From Leptasterias polaris (Eukaryota > Echinodermata > Asteroidea > Forcipulatida > Asteriidae), in NCBI GenBank assembly GCA_037783415.1, contig JAZGTN010000015.1, positions 6,831,001 to 6,895,000 on the forward strand: 64,000 nt of DNA. The letters run 5' to 3'. The notes beneath the pieces were generated by a model. That model saw only the letters and a program-made list of their open reading frames with translations, was not told the DNA's origin and did not search any database. A program made the position numbers and the translations under genes. Position 1 is the stretch's first letter; each line of letters opens with the position of its first letter. Below, piece by piece: positions 54,366-64,000 of this stretch.

Positions 54366-57300
54366 CCAATCTTCAAAATTTGTTATACTCTTGTTGGAGG
54401 GGCCTACCAATCGAATATCTAAATATTACATAAAACATAACAGAAAAAGCCTCATTAAAAACGATTAGCAAATTTCTATTGTAGGTCATCAATTAACCCC
54501 CATCTCGTACCAATGACCTTTTCTGTTTTGAATTTGGAAAAACTCTTTGTTGAAGGCAGTTATCGACATTCTTGACGCTTGTTATTAAAAATGTTGACAC
54601 ACACAAAAAATATATTGAGGGAGATAAAATATTCTTCTGAGGACAAACCAAAGTAAACAACTCTGCAGCTTAAAGTCACTGGATAATAAAATAGAATTCA
54701 GCCGAGTTATGATATCTTTTAAAAAAACAACTGTCAAAACTTATAAAAAGAAACAACTGTCAGAGTCCTTCTTCTATATTTTGTAAGAATGAAAGTGTTT
54801 GTCGGAATGGAAAAATGAATGATTTAAGACTTTAAATGTTGCAGCTTAGAGTGTTTGTTAATCCTAAAAAAGCTTGATGTACCTCATTCCATTGCGGGGA
54901 GAACTCAAGTAAAGTGGTCCACTTGATCTATTGGCATTATTTTAGTAGGCTCTTGAGCTACAATTTGGAAAATTGAGTTGTAAACAAATTTAGAAGTATT
55001 TTTCAGATTACAAAGTCCGTGAATAATTAATGAACTAGACTCAACCGTTTCTGTCAAGTCACAGCCAGGCAGCTGTTTCCAAGCCCTTGGAAATCTTTAA
55101 GCAGACCACAATACAGGATAAAAGCACATTTTTGATGTTGCTTATTTCAATCGAAAATCATGAAAAGTCAAAATATTCCCGTTTCTGAACAAAATATGTC
55201 TAACTTTTAAAACTCAATAATCCTCCCAATATGGTAGGCATACTTTGATTGATTTTAATATTAGAATTAAACCAGATAATTTCTGACCAAAAATGAGTAA
55301 AATTATTCGATTTTTGCAGTTCTTGTCAAACCCCTGGCAACATCTTTGAAGAAACTCAGCCTCGCTACTATTAGTAAAGTCAAAATGAAAATGTAGGCAA
55401 AATTAAATTGAGGTGCAATTATTTCTTGAAACCCCCTAAACAACATTTCAAAAAGGTATAGAAAAATGAATTTGAAAATGAATCGTTAATCTGCATAAAC
55501 CAAGTGGCCCCTTTCTTCTCTATTGTCAAAAGTATAATATATACGCACACCCCCGATACAATTAGTAGTAAAAATGTATTATTATTACTGTAGTGACTTC
55601 CCCCTTCCTTTGGAGAGAAGGGTTGATCCGACCCTTCTTGACGAAAGAAGATACTCCAATGTTGTTTGTTCAACTCCACTTTAATTCCCTTTCTTTCAAA
55701 AACCCTGTACATGAATGACAATGAATGAGAGCGGTTCGTGGTGTGATAGCGGTTACATGAATGATAGCGCCCTCTGGTGGCGAGTGGTTCGTGGGGTGGT
55801 GAGAGCAGTTTGGAGCGAGAGCGGTTAGGTTTTCGTGACTACATGGTTCGTGACTAAACAACTGGAGCGTCTTGGAACCAAGACTAAGTCTTACCCCGTA
55901 TCACCAATAAAAGAAATCACTCTGTCTCCGGCTTCAGCTACAAACACGAAATATTCCCTAGGTATCACAATGTCTTGGCATATATATATCAACATGCAAA
56001 TAACTCGATTTAAAATGTAAAGTTATCAGGCACTTTCGAAGTAAAACGTTGGAAAGTCCTTATAGCATGGAGTAGAATGCTTATCGAGAGTCAACCCATC
56101 CCCTTTGGTATGGCTCGTACGTTTCCAGGCCATATCACACACAATAGTAATTCATACGCCAATGAACAAAGAATACAAATACGGATGATTAAGAATATTA
56201 AACCTTATTACTTTTATGAGAACCCTATTTTGAGAAGAGGTGAAGTACTGAAACTGAATTGCATTGTAAGATTGACAAATGTAGTTTATAACCAACTATC
56301 TAAACACTACTTCAATTCGGTGTAGAATTACATACGTGGTGATAGATCCATACGGAAGCACATTAAAGGTACAGACAATTTTAAATGTGAAATTCCTATT
56401 GATGATAGATACAGAAAAACTCCCTACATTACATAATATTTGCATGAATAGGGTCACCACATTTTTCCAAATACATTTGTGCAAGAACCATTTCAAGATG
56501 GCCGTCATTTTCCAAGATGGACGCAATTTGGCCGTCTAAATCAAAATATCACTTAGTTAATAAGCTAAGAACCTGATTTGGATGGCCGCTGTGCTAATTT
56601 GCATGTTTCAGGCTTGGTAAATTTCAATGTGATGATTACAGTTTATTAATAAAAGCATTTACCATCCTTTTAGAAATTACATGGCATTTCTTCTTGCATT
56701 GTTATCATTTGTTAACCCTGATATACAACTTCCACTTTGTCATAATAAAGCTAATCTTGATAACAAATCATGGATAATCACATGCCGATCGATGTACCTT
56801 CGACCCAACGACGTATGCCACGTGGCCCTACAATTTTTTCAGTTGTCCCACCCATAAATCAAATCAAGACATACATAGTGTCCTCAAAAAAAAAAGGGTG
56901 GGGGTAGGCAATTGAGCACGGGTCTCCCAACTGGGTGGGAAGTAGTGACCCCCCCCCCCCGACCTTTTGGTTCATGCATTGCATGACATGCGTATTCACG
57001 TAAGAATGATTTGCATATAGGGCAGAAAACCCTTAGCACAGAGGGAGATCACTGGGCCAGTAACTTTGTCATAATTTACACTCCAAATAGATCACGGAGT
57101 TTGTCAGACTGGTATATTTCAAGCTAATTGGCTGAATTTAACCTGTATGAACTGCCTTTTCACGATGTAAGATTGCATCCCTGCAAACAATAACATTTGT
57201 GGTTATATTTTTAAGTTTTTAGCCAAATTTTGTGTTAACGCGTTAACGCGAGGGTTTTATGCGGGACAATAATAAGCGGACAGAATGTAGGCCTAATAGT

Positions 57301-57580
57301 TGATGTATCACACAGTCATTGACTAACAACTGTATAAAATAGTTTGGGTAGACTTTGGGTTTCGAGCTTGTTACCGCTCGTTCCTAGTGAGGTTCTGCCA
57401 TGCAATAGTCTATAAAAACCTTTCGTTCTACTGAAAACACATTGAACTATTCATACTTTATTCCAGATTCCTCTTACACTTGGCAGTGTTAATTTGGCCC
57501 CGAAGACGCTGTTCGTGCGATTTGTCCAACGAAAGTAAAATCAAATATTGTAGTCAACTAACGGATTTGCCTGGATTAGT
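54366..57580. other. Intergenic, no gene seen
   Basis: 3.2 kb of AT-rich sequence without a convincing exon or recognised repeat apart from the CTCF-like site. A C run lies at 56950. Confidence 0.55.
55765..55783 (-). promoter_or_regulatory. CTCF-like site
   Basis: TAGCGCCCTCTGGTGGCGA is close to the reverse complement of the bilaterian CTCF core (CCACCAGGGGGCGCTA, one T in the C run). It lies in a locally GC-richer patch rich in GAGCGGTT words. Binding is not shown. Confidence 0.5.
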
Positions 57581-57717
57581 CCAAGAGCATTAGACCATAT
57601 GCCAAAACCTGGATATAGCTCATAACAAGCTGATTTTTCAGGATAGGTCCAGGAATGTGCCTATAATGACATACTAAAAGTCCCCAAAAATCCCCCTGGA
57701 GCTCTTTCCGAAATCCA

Positions 57718-58037
57718 AGATGGCGTCCAAAATGGCCGCCATTTTCAAATCTTTTTATAACTATGCAACCAGACATGCTATAAATACAAACAAAGTGTCG
57801 AATTATAAGTTTTGAGGCACAAGGAATCCAATAGAATCATTTTTTTGAGTTTTAGAACCCATAAGTATCTAAAACCAAGATGGCGTCCAAAATGGCTGCC
57901 ATTTTCAAATATTTTCATAACTATGCAACTTGACATGCTGTAAACATAAATTAAGTGTCAACACATAACTTTTGAGTCACAAGGAATCCAATTGAACCAT
58001 TATCTCGAGAGTTTAGAACTCATAAGTATCTAAAAAT
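57718..58037. repeat. 160-bp ATGGCGTCC repeats, left block
   Basis: Two units, each AAGATGGCGTCCAAAATGG and then C(C/T)GCCATTTT, with about 130 bases of shared sequence (CAACxxGACATGCT, GAGGCACAAGGAATCCAAT). The right block continues after the LINE. Confidence 0.8.
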
Positions 58038-60325
58038 CATCGTCAAATCTATTGTAACCAGCGTCAACTTACTTCAGCCCTGATACAGAGAGCCAAGCGT
58101 CAGCATTATTCCAGTGTTGTTGGCAAGTGCTCTGGTGACCAGAAACTTCTCTTCAGATTTGTTGATAAACTGCTCCTCAGGAATACATCTTCACCTTTGC
58201 CACCACATGTCTGCCAAGAAACCCTTGCCAACCAATTCAGTAAATTTTACACATCAAAGGTGTTGACCATCCGTGCCAGCCTACCCCCAGTTTCCACTGA
58301 TACTTCACCGACACTTACACAAACTTCCTCAGAGCTGTCTTCCTTTAGATCTGCCTCCATCGAGGAAGTAAAGCAACTCATCTTGAAGACACCTTCTAAA
58401 TCATGTGAGCTGGATCCAGTCCCAACGACAATACTCAAGCAGTGTGTTGATGAGATTGCTCCTGCCATTACCAGCATCATCAATCGTAGCATGGCCTCCG
58501 GGGATGTGCCGTCCACCCTTAAAACGGCCCTGGTTCGACCATTGCTGAAAAAGCCCAACTTGGACCCTGGTATCATGCATAATTATCGTCCTGTTTCTAA
58601 CCTCACGTCCTCTCCAAAGTACTTGAACGTGTGGTTTTCAACAGACTTGCATCATATCTTCAAACGAACAACCTCCTTGATGAACGACAGTCTGCCTATC
58701 GCCCACACCACAGTGTCGAAACGCTTCTTGCTCACCTGTCAGGCCATATTCTCCAACAAATGGACACTGGCAGAGTCACAGCAGCTGTATTTTTGGACCT
58801 GTCGTCAGCCTTTGATACGATTGACCACGCTATTGTTATCAGCCGATTATCTTCACTTGGGATATGTGGCACAGCTCTGCAGTGGTTCAAGTCTTACCTT
58901 TCTAATCGCCATCAGTCAGTTTGCATCAAGAACTCAAAAACCACATCTGTTCCTCTTGTCTGTGGTGTTCCGCAGGGGTCGGTTGGTGGACCTCTTCTTT
59001 TCTCCATATATACCAGTCCTCTCGGTCAGATAATCCATGAGCACGGCATTCAATATCATTGCTATGCAGATGATTTTCAACTATTTACATCTTTTAGTCC
59101 ACTGCAATCCAGTGCATCGGCAGCCATGGCAAAGCTTGAGGCATGCATTGATCACATAAGAACATGGATGAGCTCAAACTACTTAAAGCTGAATGAGACC
59201 AAATCAAACTTCATGTTATTTGGCACCAAGAACAATCTCACTAAGTTAAACATATCATCTGTGCGCATTGGCGCTAGCCACATTAGTCCCTCTCCAACAT
59301 GTCGTAACCTGGGGGTCGTCTTTGACAGTCAAATGACATTTAATGATCATATATCCAGTTTGTGTAAGTCGGTCAGATTCCATTTACGCAATATAGGATT
59401 CATTCGTGGATACTTGACACGCACAGCTACGGAACAGATTGTACATGCTTTAATATCATCAAGGCTTGATTTCTGCAACTCACTCATGTACAACCTGCCC
59501 CAGTATCAGCTCAACAGGCTTCAACGAATCCATAACTCCGCTGCTCGACTTGTTACAATGACAAAACGCTCGGATCATATCACCCCAGTGTTGAGGTCCC
59601 TCCATTGGCTACCTGTGCGAAATCGTATCATCTATAAGATTCTCCTGCTTGCATTCCACACACTTCACGGATCAGCACCTGCTTATCTACAAGAAGCCTT
59701 ACCACGATTTGTACCATCACGTAATCTCAGATCATCTCAATCCGTTTTGCTCGTTGTTCCCCGTGTCCAACGTTCATGGGGAGGCCGTTCAATACACCAT
59801 TCTGCCACTTCACTCTGGAACTGCCTACCAACTGTAATTTCCTCATCTACATCCATTGCTTCCTTCAAGACCCGTTTGAAGACTCACTTGTTTTCTAAAT
59901 AATTGTACTACCTTCCAGGTTTTTGGTTACTATGTGGGGGTTTAAGTTTACACAGTGTCAGTTTTACACAATCCTCTACTTTGTTCACGGAGAGGGGTGG
60001 GGTCGCATTTTCTTGGGGGGGGGGGGGGGGGTTCTGGTCGTTTTTTTTTATATTGCCTGTTTGTCGTCTTTTTAATTGTTTTGTTTTTTTAACTGCTACT
60101 GGCTGGTCCGGTTTTTAGACTTTTTTGGGTTTTGTTTTAATTGTTTTAATGACTGATATTTTTGAATTTTTGAATTTGTGTTCTCTCAGGTTTATTGCTT
60201 GTTAAATTGTGTTTGGCCGTAGCTTTTTAAACTGTTTTTCTGTGAAGCGCTTTGAGCGTCTTTTTAGGCGGATTTTGGCGCTATATAAGTTTACGTTATT
60301 ATTTATTATTATTATTATTAAAACA
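58038..60325 (+). mobile_element. L2-like LINE, 5'-truncated
   Basis: Interrupts the ATGGCGTCC array at TATCTAAAA. It begins within the segment before reverse transcriptase and ends GCGCTATATAAGTTTACG followed by an ATT run. The endonuclease is missing. Confidence 0.85.
58059..59902 (+). pseudogene. LINE reverse transcriptase, one frameshift
   Basis: The first frame (58059 to about 58613) reads A-K-R-Q-H-Y-S-S, D-P-V-P-T-T-I-L-K and N-Y-R-P-V-S-N-L-T; the frame then shifts by one base and continues V-F-N-R-L-A-S-Y-L to the stop at 59902. Reverse-transcriptase motifs are F-L-D-L-S-S-A-F-D-T-I-D, G-V-P-Q-G-S and Y-A-D-D (59063-59074), all intact. The C-terminal L-H-W-L-P-V and L-W-N-C-L-P segment is typical of L2. 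One frameshift and the 5' truncation make it non-autonomous. Confidence 0.88.
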
Positions 60326-60560
60326 AATATGGCGTCCAAAATGGCCGCCATTTTGGAATTTTATCATAGCCATGCAACCAGACAAGCTGTAGAAACAGAA
60401 GTGTATAAACATATGTTTTGAGGCACAAGGAATCCAATAAAATAATTATTTTCAGATTTTAGATCTCATAATTTTGTATATATAAAACCAAGATGGCGTC
60501 AAAAATGGCCGCCATTTCAATTTGTATCCATACTTTCTAACCAGACAACAACAAAAAATG
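60326..60560. repeat. ATGGCGTCC repeats, right of the LINE
   Basis: Two further units at 60328 and 60490 with the same GCCGCCATTT and CCAGACAA words. Confidence 0.75.
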
Positions 60561-61164
60561 CACATAAACTGTCGAAACAAATGTTTTGTGGCACGGTGAA
60601 TCCAATATAATTATTGTTTTGTGAGTTTAGAACTCAAGAGCCAATCAGTACCACTCAGTCAGCCGACCTCTACTCTCTTTGCATGAGTGCCAAATAACCA
60701 TCCAAGGATCAATCCTTCTTTGGGGCAGGAGGTTGTGGTTTAACTTCGCGGAGTCTCAAATCACCTTTGATTCGGGAGAGTCTACTTCAGGGTCTCCCAT
60801 ACCTGTTAAACGTACATGCAGATAAGGTTAGCACCGAGAGAAGGAGGTGCGCTACGTGGGGCAAGGTAAAAAATAAGACTGCTTCGGGAAGCCCAGCTCC
60901 TGGTCCCTTTGCGCTCTCCCAAACTAAAAGTTATAAAAAAAGAGATGAGGGTTCGGAGGTGGTGAGGTAGATGGTGCTTGAAATGTATCAACAGAGAGGG
61001 CTGCATGTGATTTTGTTTTTGCAGTGCAGCCCTGCCTGTGAGTTTGTGTGATTGCTCAACAGCATCCGACACAGAAAGTGAGGGATTCTCCTTTGGTATG
61101 GAATCTGAGATGTTGGCACAGTAGATCCGTTCACTTCTGAGGGTGGATCAGTAGCAGCACACAT

Positions 61165-61460
61165 TTTTGAAACCAGGGTTGGCGTGGCCAGAATGGACCT
61201 ATGAGGATCATTCTACAACCAGGGCTGGCATGGCCAGAATAAGGCTATGAGGATCACTCTGCAACCAGGGCTGGCATTGCCAAATGGGGCTATGAGGATC
61301 ATTATCATTCTGCAACCAGGGCTGGCATGGCCAGAATGGGGCTATGAGGATCATTAACATTCTGCAACCAGGGCTGGCATGGCCAGAATGGGGCTATGAG
61401 GATCACTCTGCAACCAGGGCTGGCATGGCCATAATCGGGCTATGAGAATCACGCAACATT
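61165..61460. repeat. Minisatellite, GGGCTGGCATGGCCAGAAT
   Basis: Six copies of a unit of about 46-58 bases: AACCAGGGCTGGCATGGCC, AGAATGGGGCTATGAGGATCA, then CTCTGC. Length varies by a CATT insertion. Confidence 0.85.
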
Positions 61461-61479
61461 CCCTCTGTGATATTTGTCA

Positions 61480-62300
61480 ATACTCCTAGAAAGAGATTGG
61501 GGGAAGGCATGAGCAAATAGTGTTCTCCAAAGTGCCTGGATCTCGGTTCCAAGCATAAATGACTGGGAATTCGTTGTCGACGGCTGAGGGTGGATCGGAG
61601 AGGTCCATGTGCGGACAGTCTTTGGAAGATCGTTTGAATGACTGCTTGGTTGGGAGACCGTTATGTAGTGAGGACTTTTCCTCCGGACAGCGCATCCACC
61701 CTGAATCTCCTAGCATAGTGAACTGTGGAGAGAACTATGTCTTTTGTTTGTCTAGTGCAAATATGAGTGGTGACTGAGTTCCACCATGTCGGTTTATGTA
61801 GGAAACGACTGTTGAGTTTTCTAATTTGACAAAAACTGCGTTCCCTATGACAGTTCTGTGCAAGTGCCTCAATGCCTGGTACACTGCCAGAAATTCAAGG
61901 ACATTAATGTGGAAGTGGGTCTCCTTCTAGGACGAAGTCCCCAATACCGAGCTTACTACTGTTTGAAGCGTCTGTTTGGGGGGGGGGGGGGGTGACCTAT
62001 CCGGTGCAAAGATTGTGCTGATTCTGTGACCAAAAGTTGATGCATGGGCTGGCCATGAGGTGCAGGAGATGTAGCCAGGCTACAGCTGGGCATTATGGAC
62101 AGAGGGATGAACTCAAGAAGGTTTTGAATGTGCTCCTCTGTGGAGGAGAGCTATACCTCGTTAAAGGTCTACAATGTAGGTCTACCCCGAAAAAGGTTAG
62201 CTGGGTGGAGATAATAATTGGCAAAGATTTATCTTTGTTTATTATGAACCCCAGTTCTGAGGCTTCGAGTTTGGTTCATTGCCCATCGGGTCTCATGTTC
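61480..62300 (-). pseudogene. DIRS-like retroelement remnant
   Basis: On the minus strand, 62270-62050 reads L-G-F-I-I-N-K-D-K-S, T-F-F-G-V-D-L and, after damage, H-L-M-A-S, like the end of the DIRS reverse transcriptase. Then 61925-61700 reads H-F-H-I-N-V-L-E-F-L-A-V-Y-Q-A-L and N-S-T-V-V-S-Y-I-N-R-H-G-G-T, like DIRS RNase H, and S-G-W-M-R-C-P follows. Stops, frameshifts and a G run at 61978 break it. The rest of the element was not found. Confidence 0.6.
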
Positions 62301-62484
62301 CGAGTTGCCTATCACTAGCAAGGGAAATGATTGTTCTTAAGGTCTATGGGGCCAACAACTTTAAATCACTTATTGATTACTGCACAAATATCTCATTTGG
62401 ACTGCATGCACTTATCTCCTTGTTCAAGAATGGATGGCAATACTCTACCTTAACAGAATGGGGATACAGATCACAAGATAGAAC

Positions 62485-62812
62485 TCTCGGCCATTTTGGA
62501 CGCAATTGTGGACGCCATCTTTGTTTACAGATACTTATGAGTTCTAAACACTCGAAATAATGGTTCTATTGGATTCCTTGTGCCTCAAAACCTATGTTTT
62601 GACACTTTATTTGTATTTACAGCATGTCTGGTTGCATAGTTATGATAAGATTTGAAAATGGCGGCCATTTTGGACGCCATCTTGGATTTCGGAAAGAGCT
62701 CCAGGGGGATTTTCGGGGACTTTTAGTATGTCATTCTAGGCACACTCCTGGACCTATCCTGAAAAATCAGCTTGTTATGAGCTATATCCGGGTTGAAGCT
62801 AAATGCTCTTGG
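62485..62812 (-). repeat. Right inverted arm of the composite element
   Basis: Inverted copy of 57581-57900, including AATGGCGGCCATTTTGGACG. Confidence 0.8.
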
Positions 62813-62839
62813 GGGTCAGCCAGCATTTGTTTCCTACAG

Positions 62840-63109
62840 ATCCCAAATATAGGTAGTTATGGGCATCGAAAGTCAGGCTAACGAGGGCGAAGGGGTCCGG
62901 TCCGAAGTCGTTTTCAGCGCTATGCAGCGACCACTTCGAGCCGTCGTGCTTCGAATCCGGCATGTACCACACATTTGATTTTGAAAAGAAAAATCATTCT
63001 AAAACATGACGCCACCCCAACCATTTTCCCAGCTAGTGGGAAGTCGAAGAAGCTACCTGAAAGACTTAAAGAACCTAGAGGAGCATTTGCCAAACGTGAA
63101 CAAAATCGG
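62840..63109 (+). pseudogene. THAP-domain exon, broken
   Basis: Acceptor TTTCCTACAG and donor GTAAGT bound an exon encoding D-P-K-Y-R, T-R-A-K-G-S-G-P-K, L-C-S-D-H-F-E-P-S-C-F-E-S-G and then, in another frame, L-K-H-D-A-T-P-T-I-F-P. These are the second half of the THAP zinc finger (Cys-x-x-His, C-F-E) and its A-V-P-T-I-F-like end. A TAG stop at 62854-62856 replaces the CAG of the array copies, and a frameshift lies near 62965. A Lys/Arg-rich stretch follows (K-S-K-K-L-P-E-R-L-K). Host THAP gene or P-like transposase cannot be told apart. Confidence 0.65.
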
Positions 63110-64000
63110 GTAAGTTTGAACTTTGAAGGGCATGTTTTTAGCTTGCGCCAAGCGTCACGATTTTTCCGTGGCACTGCATACGCACGGTATCCGATCGGAC
63201 CGTCCACAGCAGCCTTCCTCTGCATGCAGTCTGCTCCGTTGTTGCAGGTTAGCAGTTTTAAGGCCCATTTTGGTCAGTAAAAAGTCACCTAGTTATAATA
63301 AAAATAGATTTTGTAAATACTACGCATTCAAGTTTCAACGTACGTATTAGTCCGGCAGCCAAAAGGCACTTTTTACCTGAACCTTGCAGCGGAGGATATA
63401 TAACAGGTTTTGATTAATCCATGTTCAGTAGACCTTGTATAAACAGAATCTGCATGATGACACCCTGTGAAGTTTGGGCAATTCGAGATATAGGCGAAAT
63501 ATTCCTCCAATTTTATAATCCAGAATAGTGATGATATCAGGCTAACTATTGGTGGCGCTGTTTGCTTTTTATGTAACTTTAAAGTTAATTGAAATATTGC
63601 AAGTACAAAACATATTATTTGCATCACTTTAAGTCGTACACAAAAATATTTGTACTAAAAATTGTTTACACTTTCAAAATATGTTTTAAAACATATTTTT
63701 TAAGAAACAAATACTTCCAAATAATTTAAAGTTGTAGAAAGAGCCTGCAGTAGCTTGACACTTATCAGACTGGTACCATTCTGGTGCAATGTGTGAAATA
63801 TTATTTGATAAAGTCTGGGTACACGCTGATGTAAACAACAGGACACGTGGAGAGAATTAGCCACAGGACATAGCTGTCTCGCTGAACATTCGATTGTCAT
63901 GGCATAAGGGTAAATATTATTTAGTGGCTACATTTTAACACGAACTTCCAAAGATGTAGCATTACATTCATTTAATTAACAAGTATTGTGACTTATTTAC
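63110..64000. other. Downstream of the THAP exon: no gene seen
   Basis: AT-rich sequence, presumably intron or intergenic. GGTGGCGCTG at 63553 is a short motif only. Confidence 0.5.

Larger units (their letters stand above)
57581..62812. mobile_element. Composite inverted-repeat element with nested retroelements
   Basis: The left arm from CCAAGAGCATTAGA (57581) is inverted at the right, ending AAATGCTCTTGG (62812). The arms share CTGGATATAGCTCATAACAAG, TTTTTCAGGATAGGTCCAGG and GATGGCGTCCAAAATGG. Outside the right end the sequence matches the THAP intron of the array units, so the element inserted in that intron. Inside are the ATGGCGTCC repeats, an L2-like LINE and a DIRS remnant. Confidence 0.7.

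Overview
The window is eukaryotic and most likely from a marine deuterostome invertebrate (an echinoderm is my best guess; a hemichordate or amphioxus is possible). It shows spliced genes with GT-AG introns, TATA promoters and AATAAA signals. It also carries L2/CR1-type LINEs, DIRS and LTR retroelements, tRNA-derived SINEs and many short inverted-repeat DNA transposons. There is no bacterial gene organisation. The species call is inference from repeat style and from a laccase-type gene, not from a diagnostic marker.

Bases 1-24609 are a head-to-tail array of a unit of about 4.31 kb: four complete units starting at 1, 4309, 8625 and 12935, a fifth from 17245 to about 24105, and a sixth fragment (24106-24609). 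Every copy carries the same TATA box and a 37-nt first coding exon (M-N-C-L-I-S-T-L-A-F-I-M plus one base) with a GTGAGC donor. Units also carry an antisense THAP zinc-finger exon fragment, a hAT-like MITE with an 8-bp target duplication, a TA-flanked MITE and a SINE remnant. The fifth unit is split by a 2.9-kb element built of CAATGGT palindromes.

Bases about 24213-49605 are one gene: a laccase-like multicopper oxidase on the + strand. Its exons are 25693-25809, 33285-33702, 40373-40832, 41448-41725, 44032-44176, 45519-45655 and 47070-47399, with a 3' UTR exon at 49488-49605. Reading phases agree at every junction, all copper-ligand motifs are present, and the protein ends in a transmembrane anchor. 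A probable second exon at 25248 is in phase with the array's first exon and completes a signal peptide with it. The exon at 40373 holds a one-base frameshift. Introns are filled with transposons: a long-TIR element with a HECT-domain fragment (29585-32491), a CCCATATGGG palindrome element (34234-36166), a nested hAT-like element (36722-39052), a minisatellite, three tandem SINEs, a GC-rich MITE and a foldback element (46123-46808).

Downstream lie a young LTR retroelement without recognisable gag-pol but with one 220-residue ORF (49868-54361), a CTCF-like site (55765-55783), and a composite inverted-repeat element (57581-62812) containing a 5'-truncated L2-like LINE and a decayed DIRS element. 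That composite sits in the intron of a broken THAP gene (62840-63109). The THAP exon is homologous to the antisense fragment in every array unit, so the two ends of the window share a sequence source.

The main point is the array: at least six copies of one promoter and signal-peptide exon in front of a single oxidase gene. This could be a multi-promoter 5' end, an array of small secreted-peptide genes, or a satellite that captured a promoter. The sequence alone does not decide which.
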